Assembly: GCA_964517495.1 (NCBI GenBank) | Contig: CAZFER010000049.1 | Span: 1-47,909 of the forward strand | Source of the DNA: CAZFER01 sp964517495 | GTDB taxonomy: Bacteria; Hinthialibacterota; Hinthialibacteria; Hinthialibacterales; Hinthialibacteraceae | Reading direction: 5' to 3' | Length of the DNA: 47,909 nt | Shown: one piece after another, positions 8,960 to 17,049 of the stretch | How positions within the stretch are numbered: position 1 is the first letter of the stretch | Layout of the letters: every line of letters begins with the position of its first letter | Position numbers and translations under genes: made by a program | The notes under the pieces: generated by a model | The model's database searches: none | The model's input: only the letters and a program-made list of their open reading frames with translations | What the model was told of the DNA's origin: nothing

Positions 8960-10492
8960 ATGGCCTATTTGATTGGAATCGATGTGGGGACATCCGGCAC
9001 GAAAACCGTCCTTTTTAATGAAGAAGGAAAAGCACTTGCCAGCAGTACCGAGGAGTATCCCCTTCATACTCCAAATCCAGGATGGACAGAACAGGATCCA
9101 GAAGATTGGTGGAAAGCAACTGTTGCGAGTGTTAAAAGTGTAATAGAACAGAGCGGGGTTGATGCGGCTGAGATCAAAGGGCTTGGCCTTTCAGGTCAAA
9201 TGCATGGTTCGGTGTTTTTGGATGAAAACAATAATGTGGTTCGTCCTGCCATATTATGGAATGACAATCGCACAGCAGATGAATGCACTGAAATTACCCA
9301 AACCATCGGCGAAAAACGCCTGCTTGAGTTAGCCAGCAATCCCGCATTAACGGGTTTTACGGCTCCCAAAGTGGTTTGGTTGAAGAATAAAGAGCCAGAG
9401 AACTTCAAGAAAACCCGCACCCTTTGCCTGCCCAAAGATTACATTCGGTTTCGTTTGACCGGCGAAATGGCGATGGAAGTCTCTGATGGGGCAGGAACCC
9501 TCTTGTTTAATGTGAAAGAACGAAATTGGTGTACAGACATTCTCAACGCTCTGGGAATTCCGCGGGAGTGGATGCCGCCCATGCATGAATCCACTGATGT
9601 GTGTGGAAAAATCACATCTGAAGTGGCCGAGCAAACGGGTTTAAAAGAAGGCACAGCGGTTGTTGGTGGTGGAGCAGATAATGCCTGTGGTGCCACTGGC
9701 ACTGGAGTGGTGATTGAAGGCCGCATGCTCTCATCACTGGGAACCAGCGGTGTGATTTTAGCTCCTTCAAAAACCTGCCAGACTGATCCGGAAGGGCGTG
9801 CACATACGTTTTGCCATTCTGTACCGAACTTATGGTACTTGATGGGTGTGATTTTATCTGCCGGGATGTCGTTTCGTTGGTATCGGGATGTGTTGGCTGA
9901 TAGTGAACGTCTTAAGGGTTCGCAAATGAACATGGATCCTTATGATATCCTTACTGAATTAGCCGCCGAGGCCCCCGTAGGGAGTGAAGGATTGGTGTTC
10001 TTACCGTATCTGACAGGTGAACGCACTCCGCATAAAGATCCTCATGCCCGGGGTGGATTTATTGGATTAACCATTCGCCATCAACGGACCCATTTAATCC
10101 GTGCGGTGCTTGAAGGCATTACCTTCGCCATGCGTGATTCGCTGGAAATTGCCAAGTCACTTGGCGTTGAGGTGAAAGAGGTGCGCGCGACCGGCGGGGG
10201 CGCTAAAAGCGCTTTTTGGAAACAACTGCAGGCTGATATTTATGGATGTGAAATCGCTACCCTTAGTTCAGATCAAGGTCCGGCCTTTGGCGCTGCTATT
10301 ATGGCCGGAGTGGGTACCGGCGTTTACAACTCAATTCCGGAAGCGTGTGATGCCATTATCTCAGTGGCAGAACGAACCGAACCAAACAATGCCCGTGCCA
10401 AAGAATATGATGATTATTACGAAGTTTATCGATCGCTCTACCCCTCAATTCGTGATGCCTGCCATACGCTTTCGAAGAAGGTATCGTCGTAA
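8960..10492 (+). CDS. xylB: Xylulokinase (FGGY family)
   Basis: Phosphorylates D-xylulose to xylulose 5-phosphate, feeding the pentose phosphate pathway. 510 residues, the XylB length. The N-terminal phosphate loop IGIDVGTSGTKTVLF, GLSGQMHGSVFLD and ILWNDNRTADEC are FGGY/XylB marks. The catalytic Asp is in GGGADNACGA. The C-terminal ATP site reads RATGGGAKSAFWKQ, followed by GPAFGAAIMAG. GAGGAG lies just before the ATG. No xylose isomerase or transporter is nearby, so exact sugar specificity rests on family similarity. A strong hairpin follows the gene. Confidence 0.93.
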   Translation: MAYLIGIDVGTSGTKTVLFNEEGKALASSTEEYPLHTPNPGWTEQDPEDWWKATVASVKSVIEQSGVDAAEIKGLGLSGQMHGSVFLDENNNVVRPAILWNDNRTADECTEITQTIGEKRLLELASNPALTGFTAPKVVWLKNKEPENFKKTRTLCLPKDYIRFRLTGEMAMEVSDGAGTLLFNVKERNWCTDILNALGIPREWMPPMHESTDVCGKITSEVAEQTGLKEGTAVVGGGADNACGATGTGVVIEGRMLSSLGTSGVILAPSKTCQTDPEGRAHTFCHSVPNLWYLMGVILSAGMSFRWYRDVLADSERLKGSQMNMDPYDILTELAAEAPVGSEGLVFLPYLTGERTPHKDPHARGGFIGLTIRHQRTHLIRAVLEGITFAMRDSLEIAKSLGVEVKEVRATGGGAKSAFWKQLQADIYGCEIATLSSDQGPAFGAAIMAGVGTGVYNSIPEACDAIISVAERTEPNNARAKEYDDYYEVYRSLYPSIRDACHTLSKKVSS

Positions 10493-10552
10493 ATGGTGAT
10501 TGACGGGGGGAAAGAGTGTTATATGCTTGCTTTTTGATGTATGGACACCTTT

Positions 10553-10580
10553 CGGGGCGGCTTGATACAAGCCGCCCCCG
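10553..10580 (+). terminator. Strong hairpin downstream of xylB
   Basis: CGGGGCGGCTTG at 10553-10564, loop ATA, then CAAGCCGCCCCCG at 10568-10580: a 12-base GC-rich stem with one bulged C. No T-run follows, so it is terminator-like but could equally protect the xylB 3' end. It lies 22 nt before the glycosyltransferase start. Confidence 0.5.
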
Positions 10581-10602
10581 ATAAATTGAATGCACGCCGA
10601 TA

Positions 10603-11763
10603 ATGGAACTTTTTTATACGATTTGTTTTTGGTTTTGTTTTGTGATGTTAGTCTATATTTATATCGGCTATCCCATTCTCTTATTCCTCATTTCGTTTGT
10701 ATTTCCAAATCGTCATCAACCTGATGAGAATTATACGCCTACTGTTACCTTATTATTTAGTGCGCGAAATGAACAGGATTCGTTACCTGCTAAATTGGAA
10801 AGCATTGAAAAACTAGATTATCCCAGAGATAAGTTGCAAGTATTGGCGGTTTCGGATGGGTCGACCGACCGGACTGATCAACTATTAAACGATGCCCCCT
10901 TTGTTGATGCACTTCTATTGGAAACCAATGTGGGTAAAAACGCCGCGCTGAACGCATTGCATTCCAAAGCATGGGGTGATGTGCTCTTCTATACCGATGC
11001 CAATACCTTGTTGCACCCAGATAGTGTCAAACAGGCTGCCAAACATTTTAGCCATCCAAAGACCGGCATGGTGGTAGGACAGTTAGTTTTTTCTCAGGAT
11101 AAAGAATGGAATCCAGTAGGGCGGGGAACCGGGCTTTACTGGCGCTATGAAAACACCCTTAAGCGAGCGGAAAGCAGGCTGGGCGCGGTGTTAGTAGGTG
11201 GCGGTTCACTTTTGGTTGTGCGGCGGGGATTGATCGATATCCTTGATCCACGCATTGCCAATGACCTTGAGATTCCCGCCCGCATCGGTGCGATGGGGTA
11301 CAACATTTTATTTGAAGAAAACTGCCTTGGTTTTGAAAAACCGCATACCAATGTGAAAGAAGAGATTCAACGCACCTCACGCATTGTGGCGCGGGGTTTT
11401 CGTGGATTCACGAAACTTTTCTTTGTGATGATTAAAAATCCATTTCGATTTTGGAATTTTATATCCCATAAGTTCCTGCGTTGGTTTACCCTTCCATTCG
11501 GATTGGTCATGCTTATAAGCGCAGGTTTTATTCAGCATCAGGCCTTTCCTGGTTTGGTATTCTATCTTGGTCTGATCACTCTCATCCTTGCATTGTTTGG
11601 GATTGGTATGCTCCACAAAAAATCCACTCCCTTCTGGATGCGTCCACTTACTCTGTTGGCTCAGTTCCTGGTCATGCACCTCGCCGCCTTTTGGGGGATA
11701 CTTCTCACTCTGGTAGGTAAAACTCCCGCCACATGGACAGTGCCGAAGTCGACGCGGAAGTAA
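10603..11763 (+). CDS. Membrane glycosyltransferase, family 2
   Basis: Inverting glycosyltransferase of the processive, membrane-anchored GT2 type; it would transfer sugar from a nucleotide sugar to a lipid or polymer at the inner membrane. 386 residues: one N-terminal membrane helix (about 5-33), a GT-A domain with SARNEQDSLPAKLESI, SDGSTDRTDQ and the metal-binding YTDANT, an NDLEIPARIG segment in place of the ED acid motif, and RTSRIVARGFRG before about three C-terminal membrane helices (about 285-365). No clear Shine-Dalgarno precedes the ATG. Substrate unknown; the GDP-fucose genes upstream suggest, but do not prove, a polysaccharide role. Confidence 0.85.
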   Translation: MELFYTICFWFCFVMLVYIYIGYPILLFLISFVFPNRHQPDENYTPTVTLLFSARNEQDSLPAKLESIEKLDYPRDKLQVLAVSDGSTDRTDQLLNDAPFVDALLLETNVGKNAALNALHSKAWGDVLFYTDANTLLHPDSVKQAAKHFSHPKTGMVVGQLVFSQDKEWNPVGRGTGLYWRYENTLKRAESRLGAVLVGGGSLLVVRRGLIDILDPRIANDLEIPARIGAMGYNILFEENCLGFEKPHTNVKEEIQRTSRIVARGFRGFTKLFFVMIKNPFRFWNFISHKFLRWFTLPFGLVMLISAGFIQHQAFPGLVFYLGLITLILALFGIGMLHKKSTPFWMRPLTLLAQFLVMHLAAFWGILLTLVGKTPATWTVPKSTRK

Positions 11764-11791
11764 AATTTTATCATTATACACAACTTTAAGG

Positions 11792-11820
11792 TTGATTTTT
11801 GCACTAATGTTCACTATTAT
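11792..11820 (+). promoter_or_regulatory. Putative sigma-70 promoter for the HD-domain gene pair
   Basis: TTGATT at 11792-11797 and TATTAT at 11815-11820 with exactly 17 nt between them, 37 nt before the HD gene ATG. Four of six and five of six consensus matches. This gives the AT-rich gene pair its own promoter. Confidence 0.45.
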
Positions 11821-11856
11821 CAAAATACATTACCCTGAATTCCAATGATATAAAAC

Positions 11857-13128
11857 ATGAGTGATCTTCAACGACTATATGAATTTCGGTGCCCTATTTA
11901 TGGATTTGTTGAATTAAATGAATGGGAACGAGATATTGTTAACGATCCAATTTTTCAACGGCTTCGTCGTGTCCGTCAACTTGGATTAACGGATTATATC
12001 TATCCAGGAGCCATGCATACTCGCTTTGAACATTCCATTGGTGCACTCCATATGGCTTCAATGTTATATGATGGCATTGTGACAAGATCAATGGATTATC
12101 TAAAAATGATGGGATATAATGAAACTGGTCTTAAAAGAGATAAAGTTTTGATACGCTTGACTGTTCTTTTACATGATATTGGCCATGCTCCTTTTTCCCA
12201 TGCTTCAGAAGAGTTGTTCCCGGTGAATCAAAATTCTCAAACGCGATATCAACATGAGGAATATTCTGCAGAATTAATCCGCAAATATTTTAAATCGTTG
12301 ATTGAAGATCATCCCATGAACACCAATTATCATATCACAGTTGATGAAATCATTAATTTACTAATGGGAAATGAAGATGCGGAGAAGGCATTGATATGGA
12401 GAGAATTAATTTCTGGACAAATTGATGCTGACAGAATGGATTACTTATTGCGCGATTCTCATCATACTGGTGTTCAGTATGGTCGTTTTGATTGGAGAAG
12501 ATTAATCAACACAGTAGAGATTATTCCAATATATGATGATAATGAAGAAATAACAGACTTTCGCTTAGGTGTTAACGAAGGTGGATTACATGCAGCAGAA
12601 GGTTTAATCATCGCTCGATACTTTATGTTCACCCAAGTTTATTATCACAGAACTCGTGTTGTATATGATCTTCATCTAAAGTATGCTTTAAAAGAAATTC
12701 TACCAAACAGAGAATTCCCTCCACCAACAGAGAATGAATTATCTGATTTTGTAGAATGGGATGATTGGAAGGTAATGGGATTAATAAAAGAAGGAAAAGG
12801 AGGAGAACATGGAGAACGGATTCTTAATAGAACTCATTTCCGTGAAATTAGACATACACCTGAAAATCCCACAAAAGAAGACCTAAACAATCTTGAAAAA
12901 TGGAAAACAAAATTAAAAGATTTAATTATTATTGAAGAATCTGCCACCAAATCATGGTATAAGATGGGAACAGATGATATTCAAATTGTATCTGATTCAA
13001 CAGATAAAACTGTTCGGCCATTGTCTTATCATTCCTCTGTAGTGGCTAATATCAAACCAATCAAAAAGATACTTCTTTACGTTGACAAAGTTGATATGGA
13101 AAAGGCAGAAAAAAGATTAATGCAATGA
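11857..13128 (+). CDS. HD-domain phosphohydrolase, dNTPase/SAMHD1-like (YwfO type)
   Basis: Metal-dependent phosphohydrolase related to dGTPase/SAMHD1 and to Bacillus YwfO and Enterococcus EF1143; such enzymes cut dNTPs to deoxynucleosides and triphosphate. 423 residues. Metal ligands are visible as H59 in RFEHSIGAL, H106-D107 in LLHDIGHAPFSH and D190 in QIDADRMDYLLRDS. HHTGVQYGRFDWRRL follows, as in this subgroup. ATG start has no Shine-Dalgarno, but a promoter lies just upstream. Coding sequence is clearly more AT-rich than the genes on either side. It is read together with the next gene. Substrate is inferred from family only. Confidence 0.88.
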   Translation: MSDLQRLYEFRCPIYGFVELNEWERDIVNDPIFQRLRRVRQLGLTDYIYPGAMHTRFEHSIGALHMASMLYDGIVTRSMDYLKMMGYNETGLKRDKVLIRLTVLLHDIGHAPFSHASEELFPVNQNSQTRYQHEEYSAELIRKYFKSLIEDHPMNTNYHITVDEIINLLMGNEDAEKALIWRELISGQIDADRMDYLLRDSHHTGVQYGRFDWRRLINTVEIIPIYDDNEEITDFRLGVNEGGLHAAEGLIIARYFMFTQVYYHRTRVVYDLHLKYALKEILPNREFPPPTENELSDFVEWDDWKVMGLIKEGKGGEHGERILNRTHFREIRHTPENPTKEDLNNLEKWKTKLKDLIIIEESATKSWYKMGTDDIQIVSDSTDKTVRPLSYHSSVVANIKPIKKILLYVDKVDMEKAEKRLMQ

Positions 13129-13140
13129 ATGAGGACAAAA

Positions 13141-13701
13141 ATGAACAATCAAACTGATATTTTGATGAGACCGGCATTTATTTCTTATTTGATAGGGAAA
13201 TCATATCCAAACAAGATTGGACATACGACTTTGATGAAGTTAATATTTTTACTGCAAAAATTAAAGAATGTTCCTTTGGGATATGTCTTCCGGCTTTATA
13301 CCTATGGACCTTATGATTCCGATGTTCTTGAAGATTTAAAATATGCGGAAGCATTGAACGCTGTAAAAAGCAAGATTGAATTATATCAGAAAGGATATAG
13401 TTATTCCCTCACACCAGGTGAAAACCATTCAGACATTGAAACCAAATTTAAAGAGGAATTGGACCGTTTTGATGAAGATATTAATTGGGTGATAAACGAA
13501 TTCGGGAAACATTCCGCTGCTGAACTGGAATTAATCAGCACATTAATTTATTCGGATAGAAATAATTCAAAAGATAATAATGATACTTCCCTTGAAGAAA
13601 TTGTTCATAAAGTCCATAGAATCAAATCCCATTTTAATATAGATACCATAACAAAAGAAGCTGAATCATTAAAAGAAAAAGGCTATCTTTTAGCAAAATA
13701 A
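13141..13701 (+). CDS. Panacea/YwgA-like protein paired with the HD gene
   Basis: 186 residues. The ATG at 13141 has GAGG six bases upstream, so it is preferred over the ATG at 13129 that abuts the HD stop. The N-terminal half has the pattern LMKLIFLLQ then YTYGPYDSDVLEDL, which matches the KLxKLLYxxQ...xYGP layout of Panacea (SocA/DUF4065) antitoxin-type domains and of YwgA. In Bacillus, ywgA is next to ywfO, the HD homologue, which supports a conserved pair. The C-terminal half is charged and helical. Function unknown: partner, regulator or antitoxin of the HD enzyme are possible. Same AT-rich composition as its neighbour. Confidence 0.7.
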   Translation: MNNQTDILMRPAFISYLIGKSYPNKIGHTTLMKLIFLLQKLKNVPLGYVFRLYTYGPYDSDVLEDLKYAEALNAVKSKIELYQKGYSYSLTPGENHSDIETKFKEELDRFDEDINWVINEFGKHSAAELELISTLIYSDRNNSKDNNDTSLEEIVHKVHRIKSHFNIDTITKEAESLKEKGYLLAK

Positions 13702-13718
13702 AATACGATGATTAACTC

Positions 13719-14663
13719 TCATCTTTCTCCATAAGGGCAGAAACCAATACCTCTTAAGGGGATTTTATTCTTGTACAACAACCCTCTCGCGCCAATGTAT
13801 TTACAATTCTCTACTGATTTCTGTTGCCCTTGGTTTAGATAATCAGCGTATAAATCCGAAGGTATTGCTTTAAAACCTTTCGAGCCTCCTTTTCCGATGA
13901 CATCGATCAGGGTGGCGGTTAGCCAGTCGCCTGCACCAGCGGCATCGATGATGTTCTCGCTGAGTATAGAAGGAAGGTGATGCCACTCAGAATAAGTGGT
14001 TTTTTGCCAATGGCGGTAAGCTAAGCCCTCTTTACCTTTGGTTTTTATTTCCAAAGGGATTTGAAACGTATCGGTGAGTTCATGGATTTCGCTTAGCTTC
14101 TCTTGTGAATATTTAAACACATCGGCATGTTTTAAGCATTCAACAAATTCATTCTGCTCACCGGTTCGATTGAGTTCGAGATAGACCATTGCCCCCCGAG
14201 CTTTACACGCCCGAATTAATTCAATCGAAGCGGGAGAAACCCGCTCGATGAGGCATACGTCAATGTTTGAAGGCAACTCATCACAAATTTGTTTCATGGT
14301 TTCAGTATCAAGAGGCTCATAACTCGGGTAGCGTTTGCCGCTGGGAGAGGTGTGAATGAAGCGGTGGCCATCATTATCGATCTGCTGTATATAGAGTGGA
14401 GTTTGGATATCTTTTCTTTGTAGAATATACCTCTGGTCGATCGGCCATGCGCTTGTATCGTTCATCACATAATCACCGGCTTTATCCTGCCCGATCATAC
14501 CGATGGGAAACCCGTGCCAACCTCGTGTTGATAATATGATGAGAGGATTCAAGCAACTGCCCCCGGCAAAGAGGGTATAGTATCCATTGTTTGGAGGTTC
14601 TATCGCATCCAAACAAATCAAGCCAGTTCCGACGATGAGAGGTGGGTGGTTGTTATTTTGCAT
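13719..14663 (-). CDS. PfkB-family carbohydrate kinase
   Basis: Ribokinase-type sugar kinase, 314 residues, using ATP to phosphorylate a sugar or nucleoside. The signature DAAGAGDWLTATLID near residues 240-255 holds the anion hole and the catalytic Asp (about 245; Trp replaces the more usual Ala/Thr/Ser after GAGD). The N-terminal substrate region has FAGGSCLNPLIILS, equivalent to the GGxxxN part of the first PfkB signature. Substrate not identifiable. It is convergent with the Panacea-like gene (17 nt between stops) and follows the TusA-ThiF pair by 18 nt, so it may be transcribed with them. Confidence 0.82.
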   Translation of the reverse strand: MQNNNHPPLIVGTGLICLDAIEPPNNGYYTLFAGGSCLNPLIILSTRGWHGFPIGMIGQDKAGDYVMNDTSAWPIDQRYILQRKDIQTPLYIQQIDNDGHRFIHTSPSGKRYPSYEPLDTETMKQICDELPSNIDVCLIERVSPASIELIRACKARGAMVYLELNRTGEQNEFVECLKHADVFKYSQEKLSEIHELTDTFQIPLEIKTKGKEGLAYRHWQKTTYSEWHHLPSILSENIIDAAGAGDWLTATLIDVIGKGGSKGFKAIPSDLYADYLNQGQQKSVENCKYIGARGLLYKNKIPLRGIGFCPYGER

Positions 14664-14681
14664 AAATGAAAAAGCCGTTAT

Positions 14682-15506
14682 TCAAGTTACGTTACATGTT
14701 TGCTCATAGTCGATGAGCTCAGTAATGGTGGGATGGCCGCTGCATACCGCGCAATCGTTATCACGGGGAACTGTGATTCGGCGGAAGTTCATCTCCAATG
14801 CATCAAAGGTTAGCATACGGCCAATTAGTGGCTCGCCCAAATCGAGCAGCACTTTGATGGCTTCAGTGGCTTGGATGGTTCCCATTACTCCAGCGACACA
14901 ACCCAGGATGCCCGCCTCATGGCAACCCGGAACCAAACCAGGTGGAGGAGGCTCAGGGAAAAGGCATCGATAGCAAGGTCCCTTGCCGGGAATAATAGTC
15001 AAGATTTGGCCTTCAAAACGAAATATCCCTGCATGAATAAGAGGCTTTTTTGACATGACACAGGCGTCATTAATCAAAAACCGGGCGGGGAAATTATCGG
15101 TGGCATCCACGACCAGATCATATGCTTCGAGGATTTGCATGATATTACTGGCATCAACACGTGTTTGATGCTGAACAACATGGACATCCGGATTAATGGC
15201 ATTGAGTTTTTTGGCCGCCGAATCGGTTTTAGATGTTCCAATTTCAGGGGTGGTATGCAAAATTTGGCGCTGCAGGTTGGATAAACTGATCTCATCGTCA
15301 TCAACGATGCCCAAGGTTCCCACGCCAGCCGCCGCCAAATAAAACAGGGCGGGTGAGCCTAAACCACCTGTTCCAATCACCAACACCTTGCTCTGCAAGA
15401 GCTTTTTCTGCCCTTTTCCCCCCACATGAGGGAGGATAATGTGCCGGCTGTAACGTTCTATTTGTGTATCGTTAAATTCAAACATATTTTTAGTTGATTC
15501 GATCAT
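14682..15506 (-). CDS. ThiF/MoeB/HesA-family adenylyltransferase
   Basis: E1-like enzyme that adenylates the C-terminal Gly-Gly of a ubiquitin-like sulfur carrier (ThiS, MoaD or similar). 274 residues without a rhodanese tail. RYSRHIILPHVG opens the domain; VIGTGGLGSPALFYLAAAG (about residues 44-62) is the ATP loop; NLQRQIL and DATDNFPARFLIND are family motifs. Zinc is held by CYRC (near 178) and CAVC (near 254). The ATG abuts the TAA of the TusA-like gene, implying translational coupling. No ThiS/MoaD gene is present nearby, so thiamine, molybdopterin or cysteine synthesis cannot be told apart. Confidence 0.88.
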   Translation of the reverse strand: MIESTKNMFEFNDTQIERYSRHIILPHVGGKGQKKLLQSKVLVIGTGGLGSPALFYLAAAGVGTLGIVDDDEISLSNLQRQILHTTPEIGTSKTDSAAKKLNAINPDVHVVQHQTRVDASNIMQILEAYDLVVDATDNFPARFLINDACVMSKKPLIHAGIFRFEGQILTIIPGKGPCYRCLFPEPPPPGLVPGCHEAGILGCVAGVMGTIQATEAIKVLLDLGEPLIGRMLTFDALEMNFRRITVPRDNDCAVCSGHPTITELIDYEQTCNVT

Positions 15507-15758
15507 TTAATATGGAGTGACGTATTTTATGATGAAATGAACTCCATCGTCATCATCTTTAAACGTATCCATGATTTCCTGTCCATCTTTTTTAAGACTT
15601 TGGGGAACATGCTCTGCCGGTTCCCCCTCATCGACAATCACTTCAAGGATTTGCTGGGCTTCCATTTCTTCCAGCGTAAGTTTGGTTTTGACATAGTTGT
15701 AGGGACACTGAACGCCTCGAAAATCCTTGGTTTTATGGGGTGCATTGAGTTCAGACAT
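15507..15758 (-). CDS. TusA/SirA-like sulfur carrier with variant CPYN motif
   Basis: Small protein (83 residues) of the TusA fold that carries sulfur as a Cys persulfide. The active motif, normally CPxP, here reads CPYNYVKTKL, keeping Cys and the first Pro but replacing the second Pro with Asn. VIVDEGEPAEHVPQSLKKDG is the usual middle of the family. The ATG at 15758 is chosen because GGAG is ten bases upstream; the longer TTG frame would start inside that Shine-Dalgarno. First gene of the pair with the ThiF/MoeB-like enzyme, suggesting it donates sulfur to, or is handled by, that enzyme. Confidence 0.85.
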   Translation of the reverse strand: MSELNAPHKTKDFRGVQCPYNYVKTKLTLEEMEAQQILEVIVDEGEPAEHVPQSLKKDGQEIMDTFKDDDDGVHFIIKYVTPY

Positions 15759-15794
15759 ATTAAGCGGTCTCCTCAACTATTATACATTTTACCA

Positions 15795-17012
15795 TTAATT
15801 TGATTTTATCCATTCCTCGTTAAACACAACGTGTTTGATGGATTTTTTCCTGTCGGGCAGGTGGTAACTATAGGTTGCGTGGATGCGTCCATCTTTGGAT
15901 TGAATCATGCTGGGGTAGGAAAACGAACCCTGGCCAGGTTCTTTCTTTTCCACATAGCGGTGCCATTTCCAGGTATCACCCTCGTCGTCCGAAAGCGATA
16001 TCTTTAATTGATGCCGCCCGTCGAGTGTATCATTATACATTAAGCACCAATGTCCATTATTTAGCCGGATTACTTCGACGCTGGAACCGGGATTTTTGAA
16101 TTTCATTTTGCCCACACGGCTCCATGTCATCCCTTCATCCTTGGATGTGCTGATACGGATTCTGTTTCGAGGGCCATTTTCGCGCATCATGGCCACGATG
16201 GTGCCATCGTCTTTTTGCACCAGGCTGGCTTGGATATTGCCAAATCCCACCAGCGGTTGGCTGGTTTGCCAGGTATCACCGCCGTTTTCGGTAATGGCCA
16301 TCAGGCATACAGAAAAAGCATCCGTATAAAGTGGCAGGATCATTTTGCCGGAAGCTAAAAACAAGGGTTTGCAGCGTGGCATCCATCCCAACCGTTGCAG
16401 CATTTTGTCACTCGCCCTTTTTTCCATGAAATAATAGAGTTCTTCATCCGCTCCCAATTCATCCAACACTCTTTCCTTCAGCCGGGGGATTAGTTGGGGA
16501 AATTCATCCAGAAATCGCTTCCATTCCGGTTTCATTGCTTCCACAAATCCTTCCGGTTTGGGGTGGATATTGGCTTGCCAATTCCAATTGGGTGCACCTT
16601 CATCCTGATAATCCGTTGAGGTTCGGTACTTCAATAGTGCCGATTCCCACCGGTTGGCCAGAATGGCTACCCACACCAGCCATAAGCGTTCATCGGGATC
16701 GATAAACAGGATTGGATTGCAATCAGGAAATTCTGGAGTATCCGCCATCACAAAGCGCTCGCTCCAACTCGATGCTCCCTTGGGTTTGCGCGCACCTTGA
16801 ATGATCACATCATCAGCGGTTCGTTCACCCGAACCATGAAAAAAACAGACCAATAAATCACCATTGGGGCATTCCACCAGGTTGGATGAGTGGTTATGCC
16901 ATGACTCCAGCGGAAATATCAATTCACCCTCAAATAATGGTTCTTCTGCAACAGCCAAACTGCTAAATAGACAAAAAACCAAGGTAAATATGTAAATTTG
17001 CCAATGTTTCAT
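15795..17012 (-). CDS. Secreted sialidase-like (Asp-box) six-bladed propeller protein
   Basis: 405 residues with a signal peptide (cleavage probably after SSLAVA, residue ~22). Three Asp boxes of the S/T-x-D/N-x-G-x-T-W kind are seen: TENGGDTW, SKDEGMTW and SDDEGDTW, marking the sialidase/BNR propeller. SFSYPSMIQSKDGRIHATYSY near the C-terminus matches the last blade of the bacterial exo-alpha-sialidase-like group that often acts on plant or algal glycans rather than sialic acid. An Arg triad cannot be assigned with certainty. A helical insert (about residues 150-210) interrupts the propeller. Likely periplasmic or secreted glycan enzyme. Confidence 0.8.
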   Translation of the reverse strand: MKHWQIYIFTLVFCLFSSLAVAEEPLFEGELIFPLESWHNHSSNLVECPNGDLLVCFFHGSGERTADDVIIQGARKPKGASSWSERFVMADTPEFPDCNPILFIDPDERLWLVWVAILANRWESALLKYRTSTDYQDEGAPNWNWQANIHPKPEGFVEAMKPEWKRFLDEFPQLIPRLKERVLDELGADEELYYFMEKRASDKMLQRLGWMPRCKPLFLASGKMILPLYTDAFSVCLMAITENGGDTWQTSQPLVGFGNIQASLVQKDDGTIVAMMRENGPRNRIRISTSKDEGMTWSRVGKMKFKNPGSSVEVIRLNNGHWCLMYNDTLDGRHQLKISLSDDEGDTWKWHRYVEKKEPGQGSFSYPSMIQSKDGRIHATYSYHLPDRKKSIKHVVFNEEWIKSN

Positions 17013-17049
17013 AATGGATATCTCACTTTGCTTTTCATGGTTTGTTATC

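Noticed and set aside
9439..9933. 164-residue minus-strand open frame inside xylB
   Set aside because: Shadow of the xylB coding frame; composition is not protein-like.
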